Assembly (NCBI GenBank): GCA_030611015.1
Contig: JAUWQP010000005.1
Location: forward strand, 1-35,628
Length of the DNA: 35,628 nucleotides
Source: Chloroflexota bacterium
GTDB taxonomy: Bacteria > Chloroflexota > Dehalococcoidia > GIF9 > AB-539-J10
Reading direction: 5' to 3'
The notes under the pieces were generated by a model. That model was given only the letters and a program-made list of their open reading frames with translations, had not been told where the DNA came from and did no database searches. The first letter of the stretch is position 1, and each line of letters starts with the position of its first letter. Below, in pieces: positions 1-9,037 of the stretch. The position numbers were made by a program, and so were the translations under genes.

Positions 1-2
1 CT

Positions 3-131
3 TTGCTGAAGTGGGAGAATGTGTATAATACTATCCGCCCTCATCAGGCACTGGGATACCTTACTCCAAAGGAATTTCTTAAGCTCCATCAACAAAATAA
101 AAGAAAGGAGGAGGTGTCACTAATCATATGA
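3..131 (+). mobile_element. C-terminal fragment of an rve-type (IS3/IS481-like) transposase/integrase, cut off by the window edge
   Basis: Frame 3 reads LLKWENVYNTIRPHQALGYLTPKEFLKLHQQNKRKEEVSLII*. YNTIRPHQALGYLTPKEF is the typical integrase-core C-terminal signature. Confidence 0.8.
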
Positions 132-430
132 ACGAGTACATCGTCTTGCGCGAAGTCGGGATAGGCGCTATCATGGGCGTTGCCCTCGGCACGGTTGCCC
201 TGGGCCTGGCTTATGCGTTCGGCCGGAACCTGGAGGCCTCGATCGTGGTGGGCATGACCCTGGCGGGCATCTCAGTAATGGCAACCCTGGTAGGCGGAGC
301 CCTACCATTTGTTTTTCGTCGACTCAAGATTGACCCGGCCTTGGTGTCGGCCCCTTTTATAACTACAATTATGGATATATTCGGCGTGGCGCTCTACTTC
401 GGCATTGCCCACATGATACTGGTAACGTAA
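128..430 (+). CDS. MgtE-like divalent cation transporter, C-terminal transmembrane part only (likely truncated)
   Basis: 100-aa ORF resembling the end of the MgtE TM domain (LREVGIGAIMGVALG...LKIDPALVSAPFITTIMDIFGVALYFGIA). The N-terminal and CBS domains are absent, and the ATG overlaps the transposase stop codon. Confidence 0.65.
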   Translation: MNEYIVLREVGIGAIMGVALGTVALGLAYAFGRNLEASIVVGMTLAGISVMATLVGGALPFVFRRLKIDPALVSAPFITTIMDIFGVALYFGIAHMILVT

Positions 431-485
431 TCAGGCTGTTGAGCGAAGCCGAAGCGCTCCTCCACGCTGGCAAAAGGAGATTGAT

Positions 486-1601
486 ATGACGAATAGAGTT
501 GTCGAAGAGCCAGAGAAAAAGCCCATGATAACACGATTGCAGAAGCTGCGAACGTCCGCTGCCAAAGAGCGATTCGATGCCCTCCTGGTTTCCCACCCGG
601 AGAACCGCCGCTACCTTTCCGGATTCACCGGCTCCTCAGGATGGCTGCTCGTTTCAAAGCAGAAGGCTATTTTGGCTACCGACTTTCGCTATGTGGAGCA
701 AGCTAAGGGTGAGTCTCCAGACTTCGAAATCGTCCAGACCAAGGGAGAGCTACACGACTGGCTGCCTGGTTTGATCTCCGATTCAGGATGGAACAGACTG
801 GGCTTCGAGGCCAACTGCATTTCCTACGATAGTCATCATAAGCTCACCGAGGCCATAGAGACGAAGCATGTTCACCTTGAGCTGATTCCCACTACCGGCC
901 TGGTAGAAGAGCTCCGTGCCATAAAAGAGCCTGGAGAGCTGGATTCCATCACAAGGGCAGTAGCTCTGGCTGATGCCGCTCTTGAACAGGCCAAGGCAAT
1001 AATCCGTCCGGGAATAACGGAAAAGGAGGCAGCCTGGGAGATAGAGAAATTTCTTCGCCAGGAAGGCAGCGAAGGCATCGCTTTTGAGGTCATTGTGGCT
1101 TCAGGCCCGAATTCGGCTTTGCCTCATGCTAGGCCTGCGGAGAGGACGATTCAGTCCGGTGAACCGGTACTCATTGATATGGGAGCGAGATTCAACGGTT
1201 ATTGCAGCGACCTTAGCCGCACGTTGTTCTTTGGTCAAACCGACAACACCCTACGGCGGATCTACGACATAGTGCTCAGAGCACAGACCGCTGCTATAGA
1301 AGGAGTTGAAGCAGGCATGGACGCCGCGCAGGCAGACCGACTGGCTCGAAGGACAATTGAGCAAGCTGGCTATGGAGATGCCTTTGGTCATGGTCTGGGA
1401 CATGGTGTCGGGCTGGCAGTGCACGAATCCCCAAGGCTTGGCTTTAATTCCTCCGATTCACTTGCAGATGGCATGGTTTTCACCATAGAGCCGGGAATCT
1501 ACCTCGTGGGACAGGGTGGTATCAGAATTGAAGATATGGTAGTTTTGGAAAATGGCAAGGCCAGAGTGTTGACCAAGGCTAAGAAGGATTTGTCATTCTG
1601 A
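486..1601 (+). CDS. Xaa-Pro aminopeptidase (M24 family)
   Basis: Creatinase N-domain (VSHPENRRYLSGFTGSSGWLLV) followed by M24 catalytic motifs (LIDMGARFNGYCSDLSRT, GHGLGHGVGLAVHE, FTIEPGIY). Confidence 0.93.
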   Translation: MTNRVVEEPEKKPMITRLQKLRTSAAKERFDALLVSHPENRRYLSGFTGSSGWLLVSKQKAILATDFRYVEQAKGESPDFEIVQTKGELHDWLPGLISDSGWNRLGFEANCISYDSHHKLTEAIETKHVHLELIPTTGLVEELRAIKEPGELDSITRAVALADAALEQAKAIIRPGITEKEAAWEIEKFLRQEGSEGIAFEVIVASGPNSALPHARPAERTIQSGEPVLIDMGARFNGYCSDLSRTLFFGQTDNTLRRIYDIVLRAQTAAIEGVEAGMDAAQADRLARRTIEQAGYGDAFGHGLGHGVGLAVHESPRLGFNSSDSLADGMVFTIEPGIYLVGQGGIRIEDMVVLENGKARVLTKAKKDLSF

Positions 1602-1632
1602 CACCTATAACAGAGGGTGTTTAAAAATGCCA

Positions 1633-1687
1633 CACCCCGATTCTATCGGGGTGCGGCACGACCCTGAAGGGTCGCACTACAGAATTT
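1633..1687. repeat. Intergenic double hairpin and repeat unit
   Basis: CACCCCGAT-TCT-ATCGGGGTG (1633-1653) followed by CGACCCT-GA-AGGGTCG (1659-1674). The segment 1664-1687 recurs inverted at 33939-33962 with one mismatch in 24. Confidence 0.8.
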
Positions 1688-1780
1688 TGAGGTGAAGAAT
1701 CTCAGCGACAGCCAAGACAAATTTGAGTCCAAAGCTAGAGCAAAATTAAACAGCCTAATAATAAACATGGAGGTCATCCT

Positions 1781-2341
1781 ATGATCGATGCCGGAGAATT
1801 AAGAAAGGGAGCTGCTATAGAGCTGGATGGCAAAATATATCAGATTCTGGAATATCAACACGTTAAGATGCAACAAAGGCAGCCTGTAGTCAAGTTGAAA
1901 CTTCGTGATGTTCGTAGCGGGAATGTCGCCGAACGGAATTTCCAATCCGGGGACAAAGTCACACCAGTATTTCTGGAGCACCGTCCTGTCCAATACCTTT
2001 ATAACGATGGCGACATTTACTATTTCATGGATAACGAGAGTTACGAGCAAATTATGTTAACCTCAGCTCAAATAGGAGAGGGCACAAATTATCTAAAAGA
2101 AGGGCGGCTGCTAGAGATTCTGACCACCAAGGGAGACATAGTGGCTATAGAGCTACCTAATTCTGTGGAGCTTCAGGTTATGGAGACAGAGCCCGGCCTC
2201 AAAGGGGACAGGGCAACAGCAGGCACTAAAGCAGCTAAGCTGGAAACAGGGGTAACCATCAAGGTTCCTCTCTTCATTAATACAAGCGACCTCATCAAGG
2301 TCAATACACGCACCGGGGAATATCAAGAGAAAGCAGGCTAA
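1781..2341 (+). CDS. efp: Elongation factor P
   Basis: 186 aa with EF-P KOW/OB domains; ends VPLFINTSDLIKVNTRTGEYQEKAG. AGGAGGT-like site upstream (catggaggtcatcctATG). Confidence 0.95.
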   Translation: MIDAGELRKGAAIELDGKIYQILEYQHVKMQQRQPVVKLKLRDVRSGNVAERNFQSGDKVTPVFLEHRPVQYLYNDGDIYYFMDNESYEQIMLTSAQIGEGTNYLKEGRLLEILTTKGDIVAIELPNSVELQVMETEPGLKGDRATAGTKAAKLETGVTIKVPLFINTSDLIKVNTRTGEYQEKAG

Positions 2342-2474
2342 TACCGCTTGATTTGCCTTTTACCTATTAGTAATGCTGGCTCCTTTCCCCAGAAGTCTTA
2401 ATACACTGATGCTGAACGAATTTAGCTGCAAACTTTAAGAAATCTGGTATAATCAGGTAACAGGCGAAAGGGAC

Positions 2475-2500
2475 AGATTCTTCAGTCGCTCAGAATGACC
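2475..2500. repeat. Short dispersed repeat (AGATTCTTC...CTCAGAATGACC type)
   Basis: AGATTCTTCAGTCGCTCAGAATGACC, the reverse-complement form of the copy at 18491-18517 (TGTCATTCTGAGTGAAGCGAAGAATCT). Confidence 0.65.
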
Positions 2501-2528
2501 GATAGACAACAAGAGACAGGTAAGCTAA

Positions 2529-3200
2529 TTGATAAAAGCTGATTTACATGTCCACACCTGCTATTCTATGGATTGTCTCACACCTTTGGAACAAATAGTC
2601 GAGCGCTGCCTCGAGCTAGGCATAAATTGTATTGCTGTAGCTGACCACAACACAGTTGCTGGCGCCTTAAAGTTAAGGGAATTCGCCCCGTTTAAAGTAA
2701 TCGTTGCTGAGGAAATCTTAACGCCTGTGGGCGAAATAATGGGGCTCTTTCTTAGTGAAGCAGTTTCTCGAGGATTGTCTCCCCAGGAAACAATATCTCG
2801 AATCAGAAGCCAAGGCGGTCTAGTGGCTATTCCCCACCCATTTGGCAGGTCACCGTTCCGGCATTATAAGGAACTAACATCAACAGAAGTCATATCTCAG
2901 GTTGATATCATCGAAACTTTTAATTCTCGTACGCCATTTTCCAGTAGCGTCGCCAGAGCACAGAAACTAGCCGAAGAGCAGGGGAAGGCTGCCAGCGCTG
3001 GCAGCGATGCCCATACTTTAGGCGAAATTGGCCGAGCATATGTGGAAATGCCCGAATTCAATGGATCTGACGATTTCCTAAATTCCTTAGCTCAGGGCAA
3101 AATATTCGGGCAAAAATCCAGCTATTTAGCTCATTTTGCTAGCACGTGGGCCAGGATCAGGAACCATGTATTGGGAGATCCTTCGCGGAGTTTACCCTGA
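2529..3200 (+). CDS. PHP-domain metal-dependent phosphoesterase
   Basis: PHP motifs: KADLHVHTCYSMDC, AVADHNTVAGA, LVAIPHPFG, SAGSDAHTLGEIG. Non-ATG start predicted. Confidence 0.88.
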   Translation: MIKADLHVHTCYSMDCLTPLEQIVERCLELGINCIAVADHNTVAGALKLREFAPFKVIVAEEILTPVGEIMGLFLSEAVSRGLSPQETISRIRSQGGLVAIPHPFGRSPFRHYKELTSTEVISQVDIIETFNSRTPFSSSVARAQKLAEEQGKAASAGSDAHTLGEIGRAYVEMPEFNGSDDFLNSLAQGKIFGQKSSYLAHFASTWARIRNHVLGDPSRSLP

Positions 3201-3277
3201 GCGCTGGGAGACTGCTTCGCTAATGACAAAAAGCGAAGGGCTCAAAGTGACATAAGTGCGGAGGGAAAAGCGGGCTC

Positions 3278-4036
3278 TTGCTAAACATTGGTTGGTTTTC
3301 CACGGGAAGAGATAAAGCTGCCCAACAGCTTTTGCTAGCTGTGCAGGATAAGACCTGCAGCAGCGATATTAAGGGAAAAATTAGCTTCGTGTTTAGCAAC
3401 CGCGAACCTGGCGAGGCGAAGGAGAGCGACCTGTTCTTTGAGCTTGTTCGGAGCTACAATATTCCTCTTGTCTGTTTATCTCACAAGAAGTTCAGGACTG
3501 GCGGAGAAGAAAAAGATTGGCGCATCAAATATGATAGAGAGGTAAACAAGAGGATTGAATCATTTGCCCCTGGCCTTTGTGTTCTTGCCGGCTATATGCT
3601 CATCGTGAGCGAAGAGCTATGCCAGAAATACGATATGATTAACCTTCATCCAGCACCTCCCGGTGGTCCTACGGGTAGCTGGCAGGAGGTGATCTGGACG
3701 TTGATACAAAATAAAGCCGACACAGCCGGGGCAATGATTCACCTGGTTACCCCCGAATTAGATAGGGGTCCGGTAGTTAGCTACTGCCTCTTCTCTATTA
3801 AAGGTGCGCCCTTTGCTGAATACTGGCGCAAAGATGACAAAGAGATGCTGTTTCGGCTTATTCGCCAGCATGAACTCGTTAGAGAATTCCCTCTTATCAT
3901 CTTGACATTACAATCTCTGAGCCGGGGCGAGGTCAGCATAAAGGACGGGAGAGTAAATGATGTTCAAGGAAAGTTAATCAGCGGCTATAACCTTAGTGGT
4001 AAAGCAGATGAGGAGGTGAAGAAAAGTCTGGAATGA
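3278..4036 (+). CDS. Formyltransferase-fold protein (PurN/Fmt N-domain-like)
   Basis: CVLAGYMLIVSEELCQKYDMINLHPAPPGGPTGSWQEVIW resembles the GART/formyltransferase active-site region. TTG start. Confidence 0.72.
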   Translation: MLNIGWFSTGRDKAAQQLLLAVQDKTCSSDIKGKISFVFSNREPGEAKESDLFFELVRSYNIPLVCLSHKKFRTGGEEKDWRIKYDREVNKRIESFAPGLCVLAGYMLIVSEELCQKYDMINLHPAPPGGPTGSWQEVIWTLIQNKADTAGAMIHLVTPELDRGPVVSYCLFSIKGAPFAEYWRKDDKEMLFRLIRQHELVREFPLIILTLQSLSRGEVSIKDGRVNDVQGKLISGYNLSGKADEEVKKSLE

Positions 4037-5022
4037 ACCTGATTTGCTTTGACCTCGAAGGACCTTTAGCTCCCCAAGATAATGCCTACGAACTGATGAA
4101 ACTATTCCCCCGTGGCGGCAAAATTTTCGAAGTCGTCAGCCGCTATGATGATTTGCTGACTTTAGAAGGTCGGCCTGACTATGAGCCAGGAGACACACTT
4201 GCTCTCATCGCCCCTTTCCTTGCTTATCACGGAATAGAAGAGGAGCAAATCGCTGCTATGGGGCAAAAGGCCGGGTTAACCCCAGGAGCCGCTGAATTAA
4301 TCTCCACACTTAAATCTCGAGGGTGGTACATATTTTGCATTAGTACCAGTTACGAACAATACGCCTTCACTATCACACAAAGACTGGACATACCCAGCGA
4401 GAATGTAGCTTGCACTTCCTTTCCCCTAGCGCAGATTCGCCAACTATTAAGCCCGGATGAATTTGCCTTACTGGAGCAAACAGAACACGAAATTGTGAAG
4501 CTTAATCCTTTTATTGACGATACTAGAATAAGGGAATATCTGGACTATTTTTATGCGCAGAAATTGCCTCAAACAGGCTCGGGAGGAATTATAGGTCAGG
4601 TGAAACCAGTAGGGGGGAGGCGCAAAGTAGAGGCACTGGAAAACTTTAGCACCAGGATGGGAAAACCACTTTCCCGTTGGACAGTGATAGGGGATAGCAT
4701 CACAGATTTCAAAATGCTTCGAACTGTAAACAAAGCAGGTGGCTTAGCCATTGCCTTCAACGCTAATGAATATGCCTTGCCCCATTCCACTCTGGGTCTG
4801 GCGTCGGTAAGCTTATCTGACTTATGGCTGGTCTTGGAAGCCTGGGAGAAAGGTGGTCGCCACGTTGTTGAAAGGGTGGTTAAGGAAAGGGAGGAGACTG
4901 GAGGCACAGAAGATAGAGTGTGGTTTCACTGGTTAGCTGGAGCAAAGGACGTAACTACTGCACTGGAAATCCATAAAAGAATCCGACTCCTGGTTAGAGA
5001 GGAAGCTGCCCAACTGGGCTAA
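4033..5022 (+). CDS. HAD-superfamily phosphatase-like protein (phosphoserine-phosphatase/EhaR-like)
   Basis: HAD-like motif I CFDLEGPLAPQD, motif II-like FCISTSYEQYA, motif III/IV VIGDSITDFKML. ATGA overlap with the preceding gene. Confidence 0.7.
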   Translation: MNLICFDLEGPLAPQDNAYELMKLFPRGGKIFEVVSRYDDLLTLEGRPDYEPGDTLALIAPFLAYHGIEEEQIAAMGQKAGLTPGAAELISTLKSRGWYIFCISTSYEQYAFTITQRLDIPSENVACTSFPLAQIRQLLSPDEFALLEQTEHEIVKLNPFIDDTRIREYLDYFYAQKLPQTGSGGIIGQVKPVGGRRKVEALENFSTRMGKPLSRWTVIGDSITDFKMLRTVNKAGGLAIAFNANEYALPHSTLGLASVSLSDLWLVLEAWEKGGRHVVERVVKEREETGGTEDRVWFHWLAGAKDVTTALEIHKRIRLLVREEAAQLG

Positions 5023-5032
5023 TATAAATTAC

Positions 5033-5191
5033 TTAATCCCTCCTTCCGGTCTCACGGAAGATCCACACGAAGGTGACAATAGCAATCACAGAAATAACGA
5101 TGACGGCAATCAAGCCCCCTCTGCCCAACCCGCCAAACGCTTCACCGGCGGCATAAACCGTAGCACTTGCCTCTATCCAGTCTACTATCAT
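5033..5191 (-). CDS. Predicted small single-pass membrane protein (52 aa)
   Basis: Reverse strand reads MIVDWIEASATVYAAGEAFGGLGRGGLIAVIVISVIAIVTFVWIFRETGRRD*. One hydrophobic helix; AGGTGAG just upstream of the ATG. Below the ORF-track length cutoff. Confidence 0.5.
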   Translation of the reverse strand: MIVDWIEASATVYAAGEAFGGLGRGGLIAVIVISVIAIVTFVWIFRETGRRD

Positions 5192-5263
5192 CTCACCTAT
5201 CAAAACAGTGAAACCAATGCCTTATGAAACCCCTCTCTCGAAGGGAGAGGTAGCGCATCCATT

Positions 5264-5869
5264 TTATTTTTTGGCTGGCTTGCTAAGTATCTCGTCTATA
5301 ATGCCGTACTCCACTGCTTGTTCAGCGCTAAGATAAAAGTCTCTGTCTGTGTCGTGGGCAATCTTCTCTACTGGCTGACCAGTGTGCTTAGCTATGATGT
5401 TACGTATCATTTCCTGCATCCTCATAATTTCTCTAGCAGCAATTTCGATATCCGCCGCCTGCCCCTGAGCACCGCCAACTGCCTGGTGCAGATGTATAGT
5501 CGAATTGGGTAAAGCGTACCTTTTTCCTTTACTCCCAGCGCAAAGAAGCAAGGTACCCATGCTAGCTGCTAAACCAACGCAAATGGTGGATACAGGGCAG
5601 CGAAGAATCTGCATAGTATCGTAAATGGCTAAGCCAGCGCTGATAATACCCCCAGGGCAATGAACATAAAGGTTTATATCCTTTTCTGGGTCTTCTCTTT
5701 CTAAGTACAGTAGCTGAGCAATAATAAGATTGGCTATCTGGTCGCTGATCGGCGTGCCCAAAAAAACGATTCTCTCTCTGAGCAAGAGCGAATATATATC
5801 GAAAATACGTTCACCCCTAGCACTGGTCTCAGTCACTGTAGGAATTATCACTTGAGATATTGTTTCCAT
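5264..5869 (-). CDS. clpP: ATP-dependent Clp protease proteolytic subunit
   Basis: 201 aa; [38 protein letters not shown] and [40 protein letters not shown]. Confidence 0.97.
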   Translation of the reverse strand: METISQVIIPTVTETSARGERIFDIYSLLLRERIVFLGTPISDQIANLIIAQLLYLEREDPEKDINLYVHCPGGIISAGLAIYDTMQILRCPVSTICVGLAASMGTLLLCAGSKGKRYALPNSTIHLHQAVGGAQGQAADIEIAAREIMRMQEMIRNIIAKHTGQPVEKIAHDTDRDFYLSAEQAVEYGIIDEILSKPAKK

Positions 5870-7161
5870 TATTCCTCCTTTGTTGTAACCTCGCCATCGC
5901 CAATAGCTATTTGTAATAGTCGGCCCATCGTCTTCTTCATACGCAGAGATTGTTCAATTGATTGCCTTATTTGAGGCAGTGAAAAGAACTGCGTCGCCTT
6001 TTCCTTATCCTCAGCACCATTGGCAATTTCACCTACTTTATTATCTACCTCCGAGGAATTAATTTCAATCTTTTCCTCCTCAGCAAATTTCTCCAGAACA
6101 AGACTCCGAATAAGCCGCTTTTTCGCTACAGGACGCAGTTCTGGTTTAAGTTCTTCTTCTGTTTTACTAGTCTTCTTCAGGTAATCCTCTAGCTCTCTAA
6201 AGCCCAAGCGCTGTGCCTCGTCTCTAAGAATTCCGGTAATTTCCTCATCCTCCAAAATAGGAGGGTAGCTTACCTCGCTGATTCCCACCAGAGCGTCAAG
6301 CGCCTTTTGCCTCAACTCCGAACGATTCTTGGCCTCCGCTTTGACTTTTAACTCAGCAGCCACCTTCTTCTTCATATCCACCAGGTTTTCATAGCCGGCA
6401 CTTCGAGCCAATTCATCATCGAGCTCTGGCAACTGTTTTTCCTTTATTTCGGTAACAGTGACTTTGAAAGCACCCTCTTTGCCACACATTTCTTTAATGG
6501 GGTAGTCATCAGGAATAGTCAAATTGAAGTTCATTTCTTTATTTTTCTCAGCGCCCTGCAAACGAGAGGCAAATCCAGGCACAGGTGAACTCGAATCCTT
6601 ATCCACCTCATATAATATGCCTTTGTGATTTAACCAGGGTTTCCCATCCACATTAGCCTCGATGTCCATGGTAACTAGATCACCCAGTTTGACAGAACGG
6701 TCTACAGGTACCCACGCTCCTTGGCTTTCCCGGAACTCTTCCATGGCAGCAGCAACTTCTTTCTTGGCGATTTTTTTTGCTGGGCCGGGCTCCAGCCTTA
6801 TGCTATGGCAATCGCCAAGCTTAATTTCAGGTTTGAGTGACACCATGGCTTTGAAAACCAAAGGCTCAGTTTGAATAATTTCTATTTCTGGTCTAGCAAT
6901 AGATTCGAGCTCTTGAGACTCGATTGCTTGCCTATAAAGCTGCGGTATAAGATGCTCCAGCGCCTCATGCAACAAACTCTGTTTTCCTACGTGCTGCACC
7001 AGAATGGCCCGCGGCGCTTTTCCTTTGCGAAAACCAGGTATGGACACCTCCTTAACCAGGTGATGATAAGCCTCGTTCAGCGATTTATCTAACTCACTGG
7101 CTTCAGCCTCAATAGTAAGAACTGCCTGGCAATTCCCCAAATTTTCTGTGCTTACTTTCAT
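5869..7161 (-). CDS. tig: Trigger factor
   Basis: 430 aa; [24 protein letters not shown]-terminal signature, PPIase and SurA-like C-domain; directly upstream of clpP. Confidence 0.95.
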   Translation of the reverse strand: MKVSTENLGNCQAVLTIEAEASELDKSLNEAYHHLVKEVSIPGFRKGKAPRAILVQHVGKQSLLHEALEHLIPQLYRQAIESQELESIARPEIEIIQTEPLVFKAMVSLKPEIKLGDCHSIRLEPGPAKKIAKKEVAAAMEEFRESQGAWVPVDRSVKLGDLVTMDIEANVDGKPWLNHKGILYEVDKDSSSPVPGFASRLQGAEKNKEMNFNLTIPDDYPIKEMCGKEGAFKVTVTEIKEKQLPELDDELARSAGYENLVDMKKKVAAELKVKAEAKNRSELRQKALDALVGISEVSYPPILEDEEITGILRDEAQRLGFRELEDYLKKTSKTEEELKPELRPVAKKRLIRSLVLEKFAEEEKIEINSSEVDNKVGEIANGAEDKEKATQFFSLPQIRQSIEQSLRMKKTMGRLLQIAIGDGEVTTKEE

Positions 7162-8969
7162 GTGCCATGCTCTTTCTCATCGTGACGCAGAATCTCATGC
7201 TTTAGCTTGAGGTTTAATTCGTCAAGCTGGTGCTTCTCAACATAGGAAGGACTGTCCAGCATGAGATCAACGGCATTCTGATTTTTCGGGAAAGCGATAA
7301 CCTCCCTTATGCTCCGCTCCCCGGCAAATAACATTACCAACCGGTCTAGCCCTATGGCAATACCGCCATGGGGCGGTGCTCCATATTCCAGTGCTTCTAA
7401 GAGACCTCCAAATCGGCTTTCCATTTCCTCTTTACTGTAACCAAGGAGACTGAATGTTTTTTCTTGAAGCTGACGATTGTGAACCCTGATACTGCCGCTG
7501 CCAAGTTCACAGCCATTGCACACTACATCATAATGTTGACCATAGACCTTGGCTGGTTCTGTATCGAGAAGCGACAAATCTTCCCATCGAGGTGCAGTAA
7601 ACGGATGGTGCATGGGTTCCCAACGATTCTCAGCCTCATTCCTCTCCAAAAAAGGAAAATCACCTACGAAGGCAAAAGCCAGCAGGTCAGCATCGGCCAG
7701 ATTAAGCCGCTGTGCCATCTCGCGGCGCAACTCGTCCAGTGTATTATTGACTACCTCCAGTTTATCAGCCACGATAAGTACAAGGGCACCAGGCTTTACC
7801 TCGAATCTACCGGCTATTTCTTCCAATTGGCGAGGAGTTAAATATTTAGCAGCCGCCGATTTTACCTCATCCGAAGTTATTGCCCCGCCTGTGAAAGCTA
7901 TGGTCGTCAAACCCCGGGCACCACAGCTCTTCGCGAAATTCATCAATTCATCAAGTTGATGGCGAGTATAATGACCACAACCGGGGACACATATTCCCTT
8001 CACCTTGCCACCACAGTCGAGGACTGAGCGGAAGACTTGAAAGTCGGTGCCAGTGGCGATATCAGATATATCTTTAATCTCCAGACCAAACCTGATATCA
8101 GGTTTATCTGTGCCATACTTCTCCATCGCTTCTTTATAGGAGAGATATGGAAAGGGCTTTAGTAAGCGCATATCGGGTCTAACAGTCTCCACAAGCGAGG
8201 TGAAAAGTTCCTCCATAAGCTGTAATATGTCCTTTATTTCGATAAAACTCATTTCCATGTCAAGCTGGGTAAACTCAGGCTGGCGGTCTGCCCGGAGGTC
8301 TTCATCCCTGAAGCAACGAGCTATCTGGAAGTACTTGTCAAACCCGGCTACCATGAGAAGTTGTTTGAGCTGCTGTGGAGATTGAGGAAGGGCATAAAAC
8401 TTGCCGGGGTTGATACGACTGGGCACAAGGTAGTCGCGGGCTCCTTCTGGTGTGCTCTTAATCAAAATAGGTGTTTCAATTTCAACAAATCCCTTAGCGT
8501 CGAGGAAATCACGAATAAACTTTATCGCCCTGTGGCGTAGGAGAAGATTATCCTTCATCCTCGGTCTTCTCAGGTACAGGTAGCGGTTTTTGAGGCAAAG
8601 CGATTCCTCAACTTCCTCATCTTCACTTATATAGAATGGTGGCGTTTTTGCTGGATTAAAGATAACAGCCTCTTTGGCTACGACTTCAACATCTCCGGTA
8701 GCCAATTTGCGATTCTCTGTCCCTTCAGGGCGGAGAACAACTTCTCCTGTAACCTGAATTACATATTCACTACGGAGCGAACCAGCTATCTCGCATGCCT
8801 CTCGTGATACCTGGGGATTGAACACTACTTGAACTATACCTTCCCGGTCACGCAGGTCAATGAATACCTTTCCACCGTGGTCACGACGCCGATGCACCCA
8901 GCCCGCTAAAGTCACCTTTTGTCCGGCATGGTTTTTCCTCAGTTCACCACAGTTATGGCTTTTAAGCAA
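7158..8969 (-). CDS. aspS: Aspartyl-tRNA synthetase
   Basis: 603 aa; class II motifs [23 protein letters not shown] and [35 protein letters not shown]. Stop overlaps the tig start. Confidence 0.97.
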   Translation of the reverse strand: MLKSHNCGELRKNHAGQKVTLAGWVHRRRDHGGKVFIDLRDREGIVQVVFNPQVSREACEIAGSLRSEYVIQVTGEVVLRPEGTENRKLATGDVEVVAKEAVIFNPAKTPPFYISEDEEVEESLCLKNRYLYLRRPRMKDNLLLRHRAIKFIRDFLDAKGFVEIETPILIKSTPEGARDYLVPSRINPGKFYALPQSPQQLKQLLMVAGFDKYFQIARCFRDEDLRADRQPEFTQLDMEMSFIEIKDILQLMEELFTSLVETVRPDMRLLKPFPYLSYKEAMEKYGTDKPDIRFGLEIKDISDIATGTDFQVFRSVLDCGGKVKGICVPGCGHYTRHQLDELMNFAKSCGARGLTTIAFTGGAITSDEVKSAAAKYLTPRQLEEIAGRFEVKPGALVLIVADKLEVVNNTLDELRREMAQRLNLADADLLAFAFVGDFPFLERNEAENRWEPMHHPFTAPRWEDLSLLDTEPAKVYGQHYDVVCNGCELGSGSIRVHNRQLQEKTFSLLGYSKEEMESRFGGLLEALEYGAPPHGGIAIGLDRLVMLFAGERSIREVIAFPKNQNAVDLMLDSPSYVEKHQLDELNLKLKHEILRHDEKEHGT

Positions 8970-9037
8970 AGATAGTCTCCTTTTCTGGACTGGTCATTAT
9001 AGCCTATAACAGACTTGCCTTCAATTGAACAAAGAGA

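Noticed and set aside
3201-3245. Degenerate repeat-like segment GAGACTGCTTCGCTAATGACAAAAAGCGAAGGGCTCAAAGTGACAT
   Set aside because: Plausibly a decayed copy of the dispersed repeat, but divergence is too high to assert as a feature.
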